Made by a program: the position numbers and the translations under genes. Shown here piece by piece: positions 26,245-35,752 of a stretch of 54,568 bases of DNA (its first letter is position 1; each line of letters opens with the position of its first letter). This DNA comes from Balneolaceae bacterium (GTDB lineage Bacteria; Bacteroidota; Rhodothermia; Balneolales; Balneolaceae): assembly GCA_020832415.1 (NCBI GenBank), contig JAFIES010000093.1:1-54568 (forward strand), read 5' to 3'. The notes under the pieces were generated by a model, which was not told the DNA's origin, made no database searches, and saw nothing but the letters and a program-made list of their open reading frames with translations.

Positions 26245-26282
26245 ACCCGGTTCCGTTTTACGGAGCCGGGTTTTTATTTTTT
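26245..26282 (+). terminator. Strong hairpin with T-run, opposite to the surrounding operon
   Basis: An 11-bp stem (arms 26245-26255 and 26261-26271, one G-T pair) with loop TTTTA is followed by a T-rich run only on the plus strand. All nearby genes are on the minus strand, where the same hairpin has no T-run. It lies 7 bp beyond the metY stop. It may stop antisense transcription, or on the minus strand act as an mRNA-processing or stability stem separating metY from osmC. Confidence 0.65.
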
Positions 26283-26288
26283 GTTGAG

Positions 26289-27677
<1,389 letters not shown>

Positions 27678-27694
27678 TCAATGCCGGCCGATGA

Positions 27695-28168
27695 TCAGTT
27701 TTTATCACGAATCAAAAACTGGTGATCGACCTTCATACACCTGTTTTGAAACATTTTTACTCCTGCCGCCCGGGCTTTTTCGATTTCGGTTTCGTGGCTT
27801 CCAACACCGAGCTGAAGCCATATTGCTTTTGGGTTTACTTCAAGAGCTTCATCCACTACCTGTGGCACATATTCCGGTTTTACAAAAATGTCTACCGCAT
27901 CTATTTTGTCAGGAATGGATTTTAAATCGGGATAGGCTTTAACTCCCAGAATTTCATCAGCACCGGGGTTTACCGGGTAGATGGTGTAACCGGCTTTTTG
28001 AAGATATCGGCCAACAAAATGACTGTCTTTCTGTCTGTTTCTGGAAATTCCCACGATGGCTATGGTTTTAATTTCATGTAAAAGCAGTTCGAGTGAATCG
28101 GTTTCAGCCGCAAGTTCGGGTGTAGACCTCATCTTTTTGTCGAACCAGTTGGTAAATGTGTTTTTCAA
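27695..28168 (-). CDS. CoA-binding domain protein (YccU-like)
   Basis: A 157-residue stand-alone CoA_binding Rossmann protein. The nucleotide/CoA loop is AIVGISRNRQKDSHFVGRYLQ (about 37-57), followed by YPVNPGADEILGVKAYPDL and the C-terminal RCMKVDH signature seen in E. coli YccU relatives. No catalytic domain is attached. It is the first gene after the SAM riboswitch and its terminator, so it should be co-regulated with metY, osmC, metX and hom. The family's biochemical role is not established. Because MetX uses acetyl-CoA, it may bind CoA or an acyl-CoA in this pathway, but that is inference. The start is ATG, 44 nt after the riboswitch terminator. Confidence 0.85.
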   Translation of the reverse strand: MKNTFTNWFDKKMRSTPELAAETDSLELLLHEIKTIAIVGISRNRQKDSHFVGRYLQKAGYTIYPVNPGADEILGVKAYPDLKSIPDKIDAVDIFVKPEYVPQVVDEALEVNPKAIWLQLGVGSHETEIEKARAAGVKMFQNRCMKVDHQFLIRDKN

Positions 28169-28211
28169 ATCTTCAATATTTTTACAGTACAGCCCACAAA
28201 CTTTTGAGCAT

Positions 28212-28265
28212 AAAAAAAGCCTCTTCCGAAAATCCTTACTTGGGAAAGATTTTCAGAAGAGGCTT
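28212..28265 (-). terminator. Rho-independent terminator of the SAM-I expression platform
   Basis: Two 18-nt arms (28248-28265 and 28217-28234, one mismatch) with a 13-nt loop are followed by seven T residues on the minus strand. The 5' arm (AAGCCTCTTC) is also complementary to GAGAAGA-CA-GGCT at 28289-28277, which overlaps the 3' strand of aptamer helix P1. SAM binding would hold P1, free this arm and let the terminator form. Confidence 0.93.
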
Positions 28266-28286
28266 TGTGTAATGGGAGCCTGTCTT

Positions 28287-28413
28287 CTCATCTTTCCCTG
28301 ATTCTGTATTTTTACAAAATCGGGCAGGATTTAGCACCTGACTCCCGACAATTAACTTGTCGGGACGGTTGCTAAGGTTTCGCAGGGCCTGTCCCTCCAC
28401 CTTTCGTGATAAG
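28287..28413 (-). ncRNA. SAM-I (S-box) riboswitch
   Basis: The minus strand contains the S-box core: CTTATC ... GGTGGAGGGAC ... GAAACC ... GCAACC ... GGTGCTAA(A)TCC ... GATGAG. The first and last elements pair as P1 (28413-28408 with 28292-28287). A P3 hairpin is formed by GTCCCGAC/GTCGGGA and a P4 hairpin by the CTGATTCTGT/ACAAAATCGG-type arms. The aptamer is followed by an antiterminator/terminator switch and the five-gene methionine operon. The expected logic is transcription off when SAM is high. Confidence 0.97.
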
Positions 28414-28453
28414 AGTTCAATGTTTTAAAGAACAAATCCGGAAGTACGGATAA

Positions 28454-28482
28454 CAAAAAAGCCCTGCTGTTACCAGAGGGCT
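28454..28482 (-). terminator. Intrinsic terminator upstream of the SAM riboswitch
   Basis: On the minus strand, AGCCCT-CTG-GTAA-CAG-C-AGGGCT (28482-28460, GNRA loop, one bulged C) is followed by six T residues. It separates the pdxJ-era-hydrolase-phosphoesterase transcript from the riboswitch, 204 bp after the phosphoesterase stop. The 28483-28686 gap is AT-rich and I see no gene in it. Confidence 0.85.
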
Positions 28483-28686
28483 TATCAAAATGTTTATAAA
28501 ATCAATATACCCTCTGTATTATGTACAACAGCACATACACATCAAACAGGTAATATTTTGTTCTGATTTTTTCACTATGTAGATGATAACACTCTTTTCA
28601 TACACAATGCAAAATTTTTTTTTGTATAGATATTGGATTGTAAGATCAATTGAGTTTTACTTTTCTGCATTCAAGCCAATAATCAT

Positions 28687-29670
28687 TCACTCTGAGAGAT
28701 CGTAGCGTTTAAGAGTTCCATTTACGCCTTCAATTATTTCCGGGAGATCCTCCGGATTGATCTTCTCCAGGTTATTTTCGAGATCGAAGGTGGTGATTTC
28801 AAAATTTTCGGTATCCTTAAAAAAATCGATCAGGGTTACGGTTCGGCGCGCAGGTAAATTGGAATTCAGTAAAGCCCGTGGCCCACTGCCAATCGCTCCG
28901 GCTGAGAGCAGTAAAACCCCCTCTTTTTCGGCCGGATAATAAGCATGATGATGTCCGCCGATGTAAATATCGAGTCCGGCACCACGAACGGCTTCAAAAA
29001 GCTTGTCAGCATCTCTCAGGATTTCCCCTTCGCGATTTCGGCCCTCAGCTACTGCATGGAAGGGCAGATGCCCCATCAGTATTCTGTAGCTGGCATTTTT
29101 TGCTTCATCAATTGCCAGTTGATCCATCACCCACTCTTTGTCCCGGTCAGAAATAACTGAATAGGATGCATCCCAGCTCATTACAAAAAGATCATTCACA
29201 GTAAAGCTGTAATTGAACGGATAGTTTTCACCATCCACCATATCCAGCAAGTGTGGGTGTTGGGTCCAGTAGTTTTTAGCAATTTCCCGTTCATGATCGA
29301 AGGTGCCGCTGCGCGATGCATCATGATTCCCCATCGTAACACCAAAGGGGATATTCATGTTGCGTACAGGCGCCGCAATGGTTTCTTCGAATGCTTCCCA
29401 CATGGCATGAATATTTTCTTCGTCCAGCGCAAGGCTTTGTCCGGCTATATAATCCCCGGCCGATAATATCGCATCGGGCTGCCATCTCTCAATCCAGGCG
29501 AGTGTAGTATCAACATATACATCGTAGTGTGTTGAACCGTAGCTTTCGTTCATATCGGATATGATAACGATACGTGTATCACCTCTTTCAGGGCTTTGAG
29601 CGTTAACTGTATTAAAACCTGAAATGAGGCAAAATGCGAACGATATCAGTAGCATTATTGCAGTATTCAT
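28687..29670 (-). CDS. Secreted calcineurin-like metallophosphoesterase
   Basis: A 327-residue exported phosphoesterase: signal peptide ending near VNAQ, then the metallophosphoesterase motifs SDMNES (residues 38-43), SAGDY (70-74), MGNHD (113-117), GHLPFH (about 200-205) and GGHHHAYYP (about 242-250). The dinuclear metal ligands are thus mostly intact, but the first motif is D-x-N where most family members have D-x-H (Asn41). It should be periplasmic or surface-exposed; the substrate (phosphomonoester, nucleotide or phosphodiester) cannot be told. It is 31 bp after the serine-hydrolase gene and probably the last gene of the pdxJ-era transcript. A purple-acid-phosphatase-like subfamily is an alternative. 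Confidence 0.85.
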   Translation of the reverse strand: MNTAIMLLISFAFCLISGFNTVNAQSPERGDTRIVIISDMNESYGSTHYDVYVDTTLAWIERWQPDAILSAGDYIAGQSLALDEENIHAMWEAFEETIAAPVRNMNIPFGVTMGNHDASRSGTFDHEREIAKNYWTQHPHLLDMVDGENYPFNYSFTVNDLFVMSWDASYSVISDRDKEWVMDQLAIDEAKNASYRILMGHLPFHAVAEGRNREGEILRDADKLFEAVRGAGLDIYIGGHHHAYYPAEKEGVLLLSAGAIGSGPRALLNSNLPARRTVTLIDFFKDTENFEITTFDLENNLEKINPEDLPEIIEGVNGTLKRYDLSE

Positions 29671-29701
29671 AATGGTGCTTTAACAGATACTGAGGATTCA
29701 A

Positions 29702-31114
29702 TTATTCTCTTGGGGTTTTGCCGTATATAAACGGTACGGTTTTGGCCACACCTGCAGAGAAATGGCTGACGGAAAAGTCGAAAATTTCATCAACCAGGGC
29801 GAACCAGTTTGAATGTACATCTTGAGTGTGAATGGCAATAGTGAGGTCGGTTTCAGGAATGTACATTAGAATGTTGCGGTAATCCATCAGGGCGCCTGTA
29901 TGGCCATGATGGGGAATTCCGCCTATATCCCAGATTCTCGTTCCCAAACCGTAATTCTGCCCGCCAAGATCAGCTCCAATGTTCTTATTCAGTTTTGATG
30001 TGAGTTCATCCGACAGAAAACGGCCGCCATAAAACATTCTGCCAAACTCAGCTACATCAGCGGGGTTGGCAGCTATAGCTCCGGCTGAAGAAACAGTGGT
30101 GAGGTGATATTCGTAGGAACGCGGGTTAAGAGCGAGCTCATCTATAGGGTTTGATGAGGTAGAAAAATTGTCGTACAAAGTATTTTTGAGGCCAAGAGGT
30201 TCAAAAATATATTGAGTGTAAGCATCACTCAGATGAAGCCCGGTGACCTCTTCAATCAGAGCGCCCAATACATAAAAAGCAGTATTTGAGTAGCCATAAC
30301 CTGATCCGGGACTAAACAGCGGACCGTTATTTCTGGCAAACTCAACAATTTCATCAACTGTCCATATTTTTGTGGATGAAAATGACGGGTGCCCCCAAAA
30401 TGAGTTGGAGTTCAGGTGATCGAAAACCCCTGCAGTGTGGCTTAGTATCTGGCGAATGGTCATACTGCCGGAGTTTGGAAGCAGTGTTTCGTAATGATCT
30501 GCAAGCTTATCATCCAGACTGAGTACACCTTCTTCCACAAGTTTTAATATGATTGCCGTGGTCATCGGTTTTGTAACACTTGCAACTCTGAATAAATTAG
30601 TGTGGTCGACAGCCGGAGCATTAAAACCGGATCCATGGGTTCCGGTAAATGCTCGATACAAATTTTGATCGGTATCAATAACATTAACTGCTAACCCCTG
30701 TAATCCCGGTGTACGAAGTCGAGTCATCTCATCAACTGCACTTTGAAAGGCAGCTTCAGTGTGATTAATAAAAACCTGAACCTGGATATTTGAAGAGTAT
30801 GTAAGCGTTCCGTTGGTTGCCTCCACTTCAATCTGATACAGGCCTGCATCCTGCTCCGTGGGCAAACCGGACAGGCGTGCCCCGTCGGGGGAAAAGGTAA
30901 GCCAGGGCGGCAGATTCTCTGCGATAACTTCAACGGGCAAACCCTGCGGGTCATCCGTATCAATTATGAGTGAAAAATCTTCGCCAATAAAGGCTGAAAA
31001 GCGGCCTTGTGTTAAAATTTCGGGTGGCTGATCTACAGTGGATGATGTGTCACTGCAGCTATAGATAATGAGTGAAAACAGAATGAATACACTGAATAGA
31101 TAACGTTGATACAT
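29702..31114 (-). CDS. Serine hydrolase lipoprotein, beta-lactamase class C/DD-peptidase fold
   Basis: About 470 residues. A lipoprotein signal ends at IYSC (Cys20). Residues about 30-118 form a putative-Ig/cadherin-like domain (PEILTQ...FSPDGARLSGLPTEQDAGLYQIEVEATNG). The rest is a Beta-lactamase-family serine hydrolase: SVTK at 179-182 (catalytic Ser/Lys), YSN at 275-277 and HTG near 412. The family includes DD-carboxypeptidases, esterases and class C beta-lactamases; the extra Ig domain and broad motifs argue against a dedicated resistance enzyme. The frame extends to a GTG at 31147, but the ATG at 31114 directly precedes the signal and is preferred. It lies between era and the phosphoesterase. 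Confidence 0.87.
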   Translation of the reverse strand: MYQRYLFSVFILFSLIIYSCSDTSSTVDQPPEILTQGRFSAFIGEDFSLIIDTDDPQGLPVEVIAENLPPWLTFSPDGARLSGLPTEQDAGLYQIEVEATNGTLTYSSNIQVQVFINHTEAAFQSAVDEMTRLRTPGLQGLAVNVIDTDQNLYRAFTGTHGSGFNAPAVDHTNLFRVASVTKPMTTAIILKLVEEGVLSLDDKLADHYETLLPNSGSMTIRQILSHTAGVFDHLNSNSFWGHPSFSSTKIWTVDEIVEFARNNGPLFSPGSGYGYSNTAFYVLGALIEEVTGLHLSDAYTQYIFEPLGLKNTLYDNFSTSSNPIDELALNPRSYEYHLTTVSSAGAIAANPADVAEFGRMFYGGRFLSDELTSKLNKNIGADLGGQNYGLGTRIWDIGGIPHHGHTGALMDYRNILMYIPETDLTIAIHTQDVHSNWFALVDEIFDFSVSHFSAGVAKTVPFIYGKTPRE

Positions 31115-31189
31115 CTGGTTAATATAAATTACAGTTAAGAAATTCACGAGATAATCAATCAGGATAAAAACATGGATTGAATCCGTTAA

Positions 31190-32071
31190 TTAGTATCCTA
31201 AACTTCTCACCATGTTCTCTTTTTCCCGCCATTTTTCCCGCACTTTCACATGCAATTCAAGAAACACCTGTTTTCCGAGAAATAGCTCAATCGATTCGCG
31301 TGATTTAATGCCCAGTTTTTTGATTGCTTCACCGCCTTTGCCAATCAACATTCCTTTTTGTGATTTGCGGTTTACAATGATATCTGCACTGATTCGGTCA
31401 ATATCGGCTTCCTCCTTGTACTGTATGACGTCTACTGTGCAGGAGTAGGGGATCTCTTCATGAAACTGCAAAAAAACCTGTTCTCTGATCAGCTCCGATA
31501 CAAAAAACCGGAGCGGATGTTCACTCAAATCTTCCTTAGGATAGAAAGGAGGCCCGGGTAAAATAATCGAGCGAATACTGCTCATCAGCTCTTCGATTCC
31601 ATCCCCTCTTAAAGCAGATACAAAATGTGTGGATCGGATTTTAAGTTTTTCAGAAAGTTCAGCGGCTTTAATTTTCGCTTCGTTTTCATTGACGGCATCA
31701 ACTTTATTTACAACAAGCAGAATCGGCTTGTTGATTGATCGAAGCAGCTCAATAACCTCGTCAGTGGGATGACGGTCGGTGGGATCATAAATAAACAGGA
31801 TTACATCGGCATCGGCCCGGGCGCGTTCCACTGTGTTCATCATTGCGCGCTGCAGCTCATATTTTGGTGTAATAACTCCCGGTGTGTCCAAAAATATGAT
31901 CTGGGTGTCATCATCAGAAAAAATACCCACAACCTGGTGTCGCGTAGTCTGCGCTTTGTGCGTAGTGATGGATATTTTGCTGCCAAGTATGCGGTTCATC
32001 AGCGTGGATTTTCCGGCATTTGGTTTGCCAATGATGGCTGCGTAACCCGATTTATGTTGTGATTTTGTCAA
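31190..32071 (-). CDS. era: GTPase Era (30S ribosome assembly)
   Basis: Essential GTPase that binds the 3' end of 16S rRNA during 30S maturation. The G1 loop GKPNAGKS is at residues 15-22, G3 is DTPGV near 61-65 and G4 is NKVD near 121-124. The C-terminal KH RNA-binding domain is present with its GxxG-type loop IGKGGEAIKK near 238. The length of 293 residues is standard. Start ATG. It is 18 bp after pdxJ, probably co-transcribed. All motifs are intact. Confidence 0.97.
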   Translation of the reverse strand: MTKSQHKSGYAAIIGKPNAGKSTLMNRILGSKISITTHKAQTTRHQVVGIFSDDDTQIIFLDTPGVITPKYELQRAMMNTVERARADADVILFIYDPTDRHPTDEVIELLRSINKPILLVVNKVDAVNENEAKIKAAELSEKLKIRSTHFVSALRGDGIEELMSSIRSIILPGPPFYPKEDLSEHPLRFFVSELIREQVFLQFHEEIPYSCTVDVIQYKEEADIDRISADIIVNRKSQKGMLIGKGGEAIKKLGIKSRESIELFLGKQVFLELHVKVREKWREKENMVRSLGY

Positions 32072-32089
32072 AATTTATCCATTAGGGTT

Positions 32090-32809
32090 TTAAGCATTCA
32101 TGATTCTGATGTATTCCTTGACTGTTTTTTCAAGACCCAAATAGAGTGCTTTTGAAATCAGTGCGTGCCCAATACTTATATCGTGTAAATGAGGTACTTC
32201 ACGAATTAGTATGGGTAGATTGTCCAGATTTAAACCGTGCCCCGCATTCACAATCATACCTGCATCATGAATAAGTTCTGCCCCTTTTTTCAGGCGATCA
32301 AGCTCTTTTTGCCGAGATTCTTCGTCCGGAGCATTTGCAAAGGTGCCGGTGTGAAGTTCTATGGCGTGGGTACCTAATTCGTGGGCAAGTTCAATATCGG
32401 TTGGATTGGGATCGAGAAAAAGGCTTAGTTTGATATCAGTATCTTTAAATGCGGGGAACACCCGGTTTTTATAATCTTCAAATACGGTTTTCATGTTGAG
32501 CCCGCCTTCCGTTGTAAGCTCTTCACGGCCTTCGGGAACAAGAGTGCAGAGCTCCGGTTCTATCTCCCTGCAGATGGTAATCATTTCATCGGTTGCGGCC
32601 ATTTCAAAATCAAGGATGCCTTGTACAGACTTTTTTAATCTGTAAACATCATCATCGCGAATGTGGCGTCTGTCGCCTCGCAGATGGAATACAACTCCGG
32701 CAGCACCGGCATTTTCACAAATTTCGGCTGCTTCAACCGGGTCTGGATAACCTTCGCCACGGGCATTGCGAAGTGTGGCAACATGATCGATATTTACTAA
32801 TAACTGCAT
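32090..32809 (-). CDS. pdxJ: Pyridoxine 5'-phosphate synthase PdxJ
   Basis: TIM-barrel enzyme that closes the ring of pyridoxine 5'-phosphate in the DXP-dependent vitamin B6 pathway. The N terminus NIDHVATLRNARG (residues 5-17), the FHLRGDRRHI segment near 42-51 (phosphate-binding), the glutamate region EPELCTLVPE and NAGHGLNLDN near 190 are diagnostic. The length of 239 residues is normal. Its presence indicates the DXP-dependent route rather than PdxS/PdxT. It is the first gene of the minus-strand unit, divergent from the NlpC/P60 gene across 66 bp. A TATCTTCA sequence upstream might be a degenerate -7 box. Confidence 0.97.
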   Translation of the reverse strand: MQLLVNIDHVATLRNARGEGYPDPVEAAEICENAGAAGVVFHLRGDRRHIRDDDVYRLKKSVQGILDFEMAATDEMITICREIEPELCTLVPEGREELTTEGGLNMKTVFEDYKNRVFPAFKDTDIKLSLFLDPNPTDIELAHELGTHAIELHTGTFANAPDEESRQKELDRLKKGAELIHDAGMIVNAGHGLNLDNLPILIREVPHLHDISIGHALISKALYLGLEKTVKEYIRIMNA

Positions 32810-32875
32810 AACTTTTTATTCTTGTTTCGTTGAAGATACAATAATCGTAACCAAATAATCATTCGGCAATATCCG

Positions 32876-33397
32876 TTGAAGCGTTCTCTTTTTTTAATAC
32901 CATTCATTTTTGCACTCATTGTTAGTTCTTGTGGAGTCATCAGGGAGGGCCAGCGGCAAGCGCCAAAAAGCCCAACTCCCCCATCAACTACGCCGGCTAT
33001 CACGGTATCTGAAGAGACCCCTTCAATGACTGCTGTGCAGGATCAACTCCAAAGTGCTCATGCTCAGTGGCGGGGCACACCATATGTTTTGGGTGGTAGC
33101 AGCCGATCCGGTATTGACTGTTCAGCGTTTACACAAACAGTATTCAGGGAATATTTCGATGCACCTTTACCAAGAAATACGCGGGAACAGCTTCAGGTAG
33201 GAAGCGGTATTCGCCGCCAGTTAATCCGGCCGGGTGATCTTGTTTTCTTCAGAACGGCTCGGAACGTGCTCCATGTTGGAATTGCCATGGAGGATGGAGA
33301 TTTTCTTCACGCATCCGTATCGAACGGTGTGATGATTTCGAACTTATCGGATTCATACTGGGCAGGAAGATATCTTGGAGCGAGAAGAGTGTTGTAA
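32876..33397 (+). CDS. NlpC/P60-family peptidoglycan endopeptidase lipoprotein
   Basis: A 173-residue lipoprotein (lipobox VSSC, Cys19) with a C-terminal NlpC/P60 cysteine-peptidase domain. The catalytic Cys is C82 in GIDCSAFT, His is H133 in LHVGIA, and the third polar position is H145 in FLHAS. This matches E. coli MepS-type DD-endopeptidases that cleave crosslinks or D-Glu-mDAP bonds in the wall, consistent with the m-DAP type inferred from MurE. The residues 25-58 linker is Pro/Thr-rich. The start is TTG, with no nearby ATG that keeps the signal peptide. It is divergent from pdxJ and separate from the following unit. Confidence 0.92.
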   Translation: MKRSLFLIPFIFALIVSSCGVIREGQRQAPKSPTPPSTTPAITVSEETPSMTAVQDQLQSAHAQWRGTPYVLGGSSRSGIDCSAFTQTVFREYFDAPLPRNTREQLQVGSGIRRQLIRPGDLVFFRTARNVLHVGIAMEDGDFLHASVSNGVMISNLSDSYWAGRYLGARRVL

Positions 33398-33466
33398 AAA
33401 AAAATGGTACGTTGGTAATCGCGTTGAATCACTCCAAAAAAAACTGAAGTTTCCCCTCTCAAACTG

Positions 33467-33474
33467 TATCTTTG
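33467..33474 (+). promoter_or_regulatory. Putative Bacteroidota-type -7 promoter box
   Basis: The sequence TATCTTTG followed by TA exactly fits the TAnnTTTG -7 consensus. It lies 49 nt upstream of the small membrane protein ATG. No clear TTG element is found about 20 bp further upstream, so support rests on the -7 box and position. Confidence 0.5.
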
Positions 33475-33523
33475 TAACAATCACGCAATCGATTCGTTTT
33501 AAGGCAAAAAACAGTGCTTTGTT

Positions 33524-33733
33524 ATGATCAGACCAATGTTCGGCCATAGAGCCAAGCCAAAAAAATTTGATATACCACTCAGATATTACGACCCTGAGGA
33601 GGATGAAAAACGCAGAAAACGGATTCGAATTCAGACCAATCGTAACAGGCACCGCCACCGAAGCCAAAACATTCGGGTGATAGTTTATGCACTCGGGCTT
33701 GGACTTGTGATCTGGATAATTTCAGTACTTTAA
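33524..33733 (+). CDS. Small basic membrane protein upstream of mutL
   Basis: A 69-residue protein of unknown function. The N-terminal two thirds are very basic and hydrophilic (RYYDPEEDEKRRKRIR, then RNRHRHR), and residues about 50-69 form one hydrophobic helix ending at the C terminus, so it looks like a tail-anchored inner-membrane protein with a charged cytoplasmic part. The motif RYYDPE resembles small proteins that I recall lying before mutL in Bacteroidota genomes. A TATCTTTG promoter box lies 49 nt upstream and the gene ends 40 bp before mutL, consistent with co-transcription. The coding assignment is supported by the regular composition and the promoter. Confidence 0.7.
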   Translation: MIRPMFGHRAKPKKFDIPLRYYDPEEDEKRRKRIRIQTNRNRHRHRSQNIRVIVYALGLGLVIWIISVL

Positions 33734-33773
33734 CTCATCAATTCATCTCAAAAAAAAAGGATTCCAAAGCTTT

Positions 33774-35615
33774 TTGAATCAAACAGGAGACATCGGGCAG
33801 TCCATTATCAGGACCATGCCCCCCGAACTATTCAACAAAATTGCAGCAGGCGAGGTTATACAACGCCCGGCTTCCGTTGCCAAAGAACTACTCGATAACG
33901 CCATCGATGCAGGAGCCGACCGCATCAAACTGATTGTGCAGCAGGCCGGCCGAACACTTGTTCAGGTGATCGACAATGGCTGTGGGATGTCGCAGGCGGA
34001 TACCCGGCTCTGTTTTGAGCCCCATGCCACATCAAAAATTCAATCGATTGAAGATCTTTACCGGGTACGAACCATGGGCTTTCGGGGTGAGGCGATGGCG
34101 TCGATTGGCTCCATTTCGCAGGTGGAAATGAAAACCAAACGGGTTGAAGACGATTCGGGTACGCTGCTTGAACTTTGGGGAGGAGAAGAGAAACGGTTTG
34201 AACCGGTAGCGGTTGATGATGGGACCTCAATTGCCGTTCGCAACCTTTTTTACAATGTTCCGGCACGCCGTCAGTTTTTAAAGACCGATGCAACCGAGCT
34301 TCGTCATATCATCAGAACTTTTCAAACCGCAGCACTTGCAAACACAAATATAGAATTTGAGATGCATGCCGATGGAGAACAGATCCACCATCTGCCGGTG
34401 CAAAAACTTGAACAGCGGATTGCATCCCTTTTTGGCAAACAGTACAAAGCCAGCCTTATTCCGTTTGAAGAGCAGACCAGTTACGTGAAAATCAGCGGTG
34501 TTCTGGCCGACCCGAAACTTGCCAAAAAAAGCCGGGGTGAGCAATTTCTTTTTGTTAACGGTCGCCCGTTTCAGCACCGGTATTTAACGTATGTGCTGCT
34601 CAGCCTGTTTGATACATGGACCCGACAAAATGAGTACCCGTTTTATGCCATCTTTTTTGAAATGGACCCTACTCAGCTCGATGTAAACGTGCACCCAGCC
34701 AAACTGGAAGTGAAATTTGATGATGAAAAAAGCATCATTCAGCTGGCACGCTCGGTAGTGAAAAAGGCGATTAACCAATATTTTGCGGTGCCTGATGTTA
34801 GCAGGTCCGATACGTTTCAGAATGATTTTGATCTCTCATTTGAGCGAATATCAGGAAGTCCTTCTCAAAAGAGTAATTTTCGAAGAGGGGAAGAGCCGGT
34901 TCAGTTTCCATCCAGGATCAATTTTCCATCAGGCCGGGTTGATGGTGACGATGCAGCCGAACGATTATATAGTGATTCAGGCCGGTCAATTCAATCAGAA
35001 TACAGAAAAACTGATTCATCAACTGATACTGAACGAGGCCAAAAAGAGTTTTCAGAGCGGGGATTCTGGCAGCTTCATAACCGGTATATCCTTACGCAAA
35101 CACGATCCGGATTAACCATTATTGATCAGCATACAGCTCACAAACGTATTATCTACGAAAAAGCGCTGAGTGCAACCGAGGAAACGTTGCCCGGTACCCA
35201 GCAGCTTCTGTTTGCCCAGACAGTAGAACTCTCAGCTACCGATTTTTCGCTGCTGAAGGAGTTGTTGCCGATCATTTTACGAATGGGATTCAGTATTCAG
35301 CTTTTGAGCGGAAATACAGCCATTATCAATGGTGTTCCTGCCGATATTGAAATTGGGGATGAGCGCCAGGTACTGCGCGAAATGCTGCAGCAGTATAGAG
35401 AACTGAATAAAAGACCGGCATTGGATGCCCGCCGAAAAGTGGCTATCGCATTTGCATCGCGCACGGCTATCCCGCGAGGCAAGCGGCTCACTGAGGCAGA
35501 GATGGAGATGCTGATCGATCAGCTTTTTGCATGCGAAGAACCCTACTCAGACCCGCTCGATAAGCCCACCCTTATCTATATGCCGATGGATGATATCAAA
35601 AATCGGTTCAGGTAG
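33774..35615 (+). CDS. mutL: DNA mismatch repair protein MutL
   Basis: GHKL ATPase that links MutS to downstream mismatch-repair steps. The N-terminal ATPase motifs are intact: KIAAGEVIQRPASVAKELLDN, DNGCGMS and TMGFRGEAMASI, then NVPARRQFLK. The transducer domain follows, a low-conservation linker (about 340-430), and the C-terminal dimerisation domain. The metal-site motif of endonuclease-type MutL, DQHA(x2)E(x4)E, reads DQHTAHKRIIYE (from residue 451): Lys replaces the first Glu. The distal CPHGRP-like motif reads DPLDKP near 593. Nuclease activity is therefore doubtful. The length of 613 residues is normal. TTG at 33774 is the only start that preserves the residues before IAAGEV; an ATG at 33816 would trim them. 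Confidence 0.95.
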   Translation: MNQTGDIGQSIIRTMPPELFNKIAAGEVIQRPASVAKELLDNAIDAGADRIKLIVQQAGRTLVQVIDNGCGMSQADTRLCFEPHATSKIQSIEDLYRVRTMGFRGEAMASIGSISQVEMKTKRVEDDSGTLLELWGGEEKRFEPVAVDDGTSIAVRNLFYNVPARRQFLKTDATELRHIIRTFQTAALANTNIEFEMHADGEQIHHLPVQKLEQRIASLFGKQYKASLIPFEEQTSYVKISGVLADPKLAKKSRGEQFLFVNGRPFQHRYLTYVLLSLFDTWTRQNEYPFYAIFFEMDPTQLDVNVHPAKLEVKFDDEKSIIQLARSVVKKAINQYFAVPDVSRSDTFQNDFDLSFERISGSPSQKSNFRRGEEPVQFPSRINFPSGRVDGDDAAERLYSDSGRSIQSEYRKTDSSTDTERGQKEFSERGFWQLHNRYILTQTRSGLTIIDQHTAHKRIIYEKALSATEETLPGTQQLLFAQTVELSATDFSLLKELLPIILRMGFSIQLLSGNTAIINGVPADIEIGDERQVLREMLQQYRELNKRPALDARRKVAIAFASRTAIPRGKRLTEAEMEMLIDQLFACEEPYSDPLDKPTLIYMPMDDIKNRFR

Positions 35616-35752
35616 AGCTATCGGGGAAAAAAGGTATTTCTTGAGATTGGATCATGTTTTGATTGTGACCACGTGAATTTTCCTTTTCAGGTTGCTTCTG
35701 AGTTGGTTACTCCATTACTTCGATAGAAACGGTAATCACTCATTGGATTTTT

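Noticed and set aside
29702-31114. Antibiotic-resistance beta-lactamase
   Set aside because: SxxK, YSN and HTG are shared by esterases and DD-peptidases, and the Ig-like domain and lipid anchor are atypical of class C beta-lactamases; resistance cannot be inferred.
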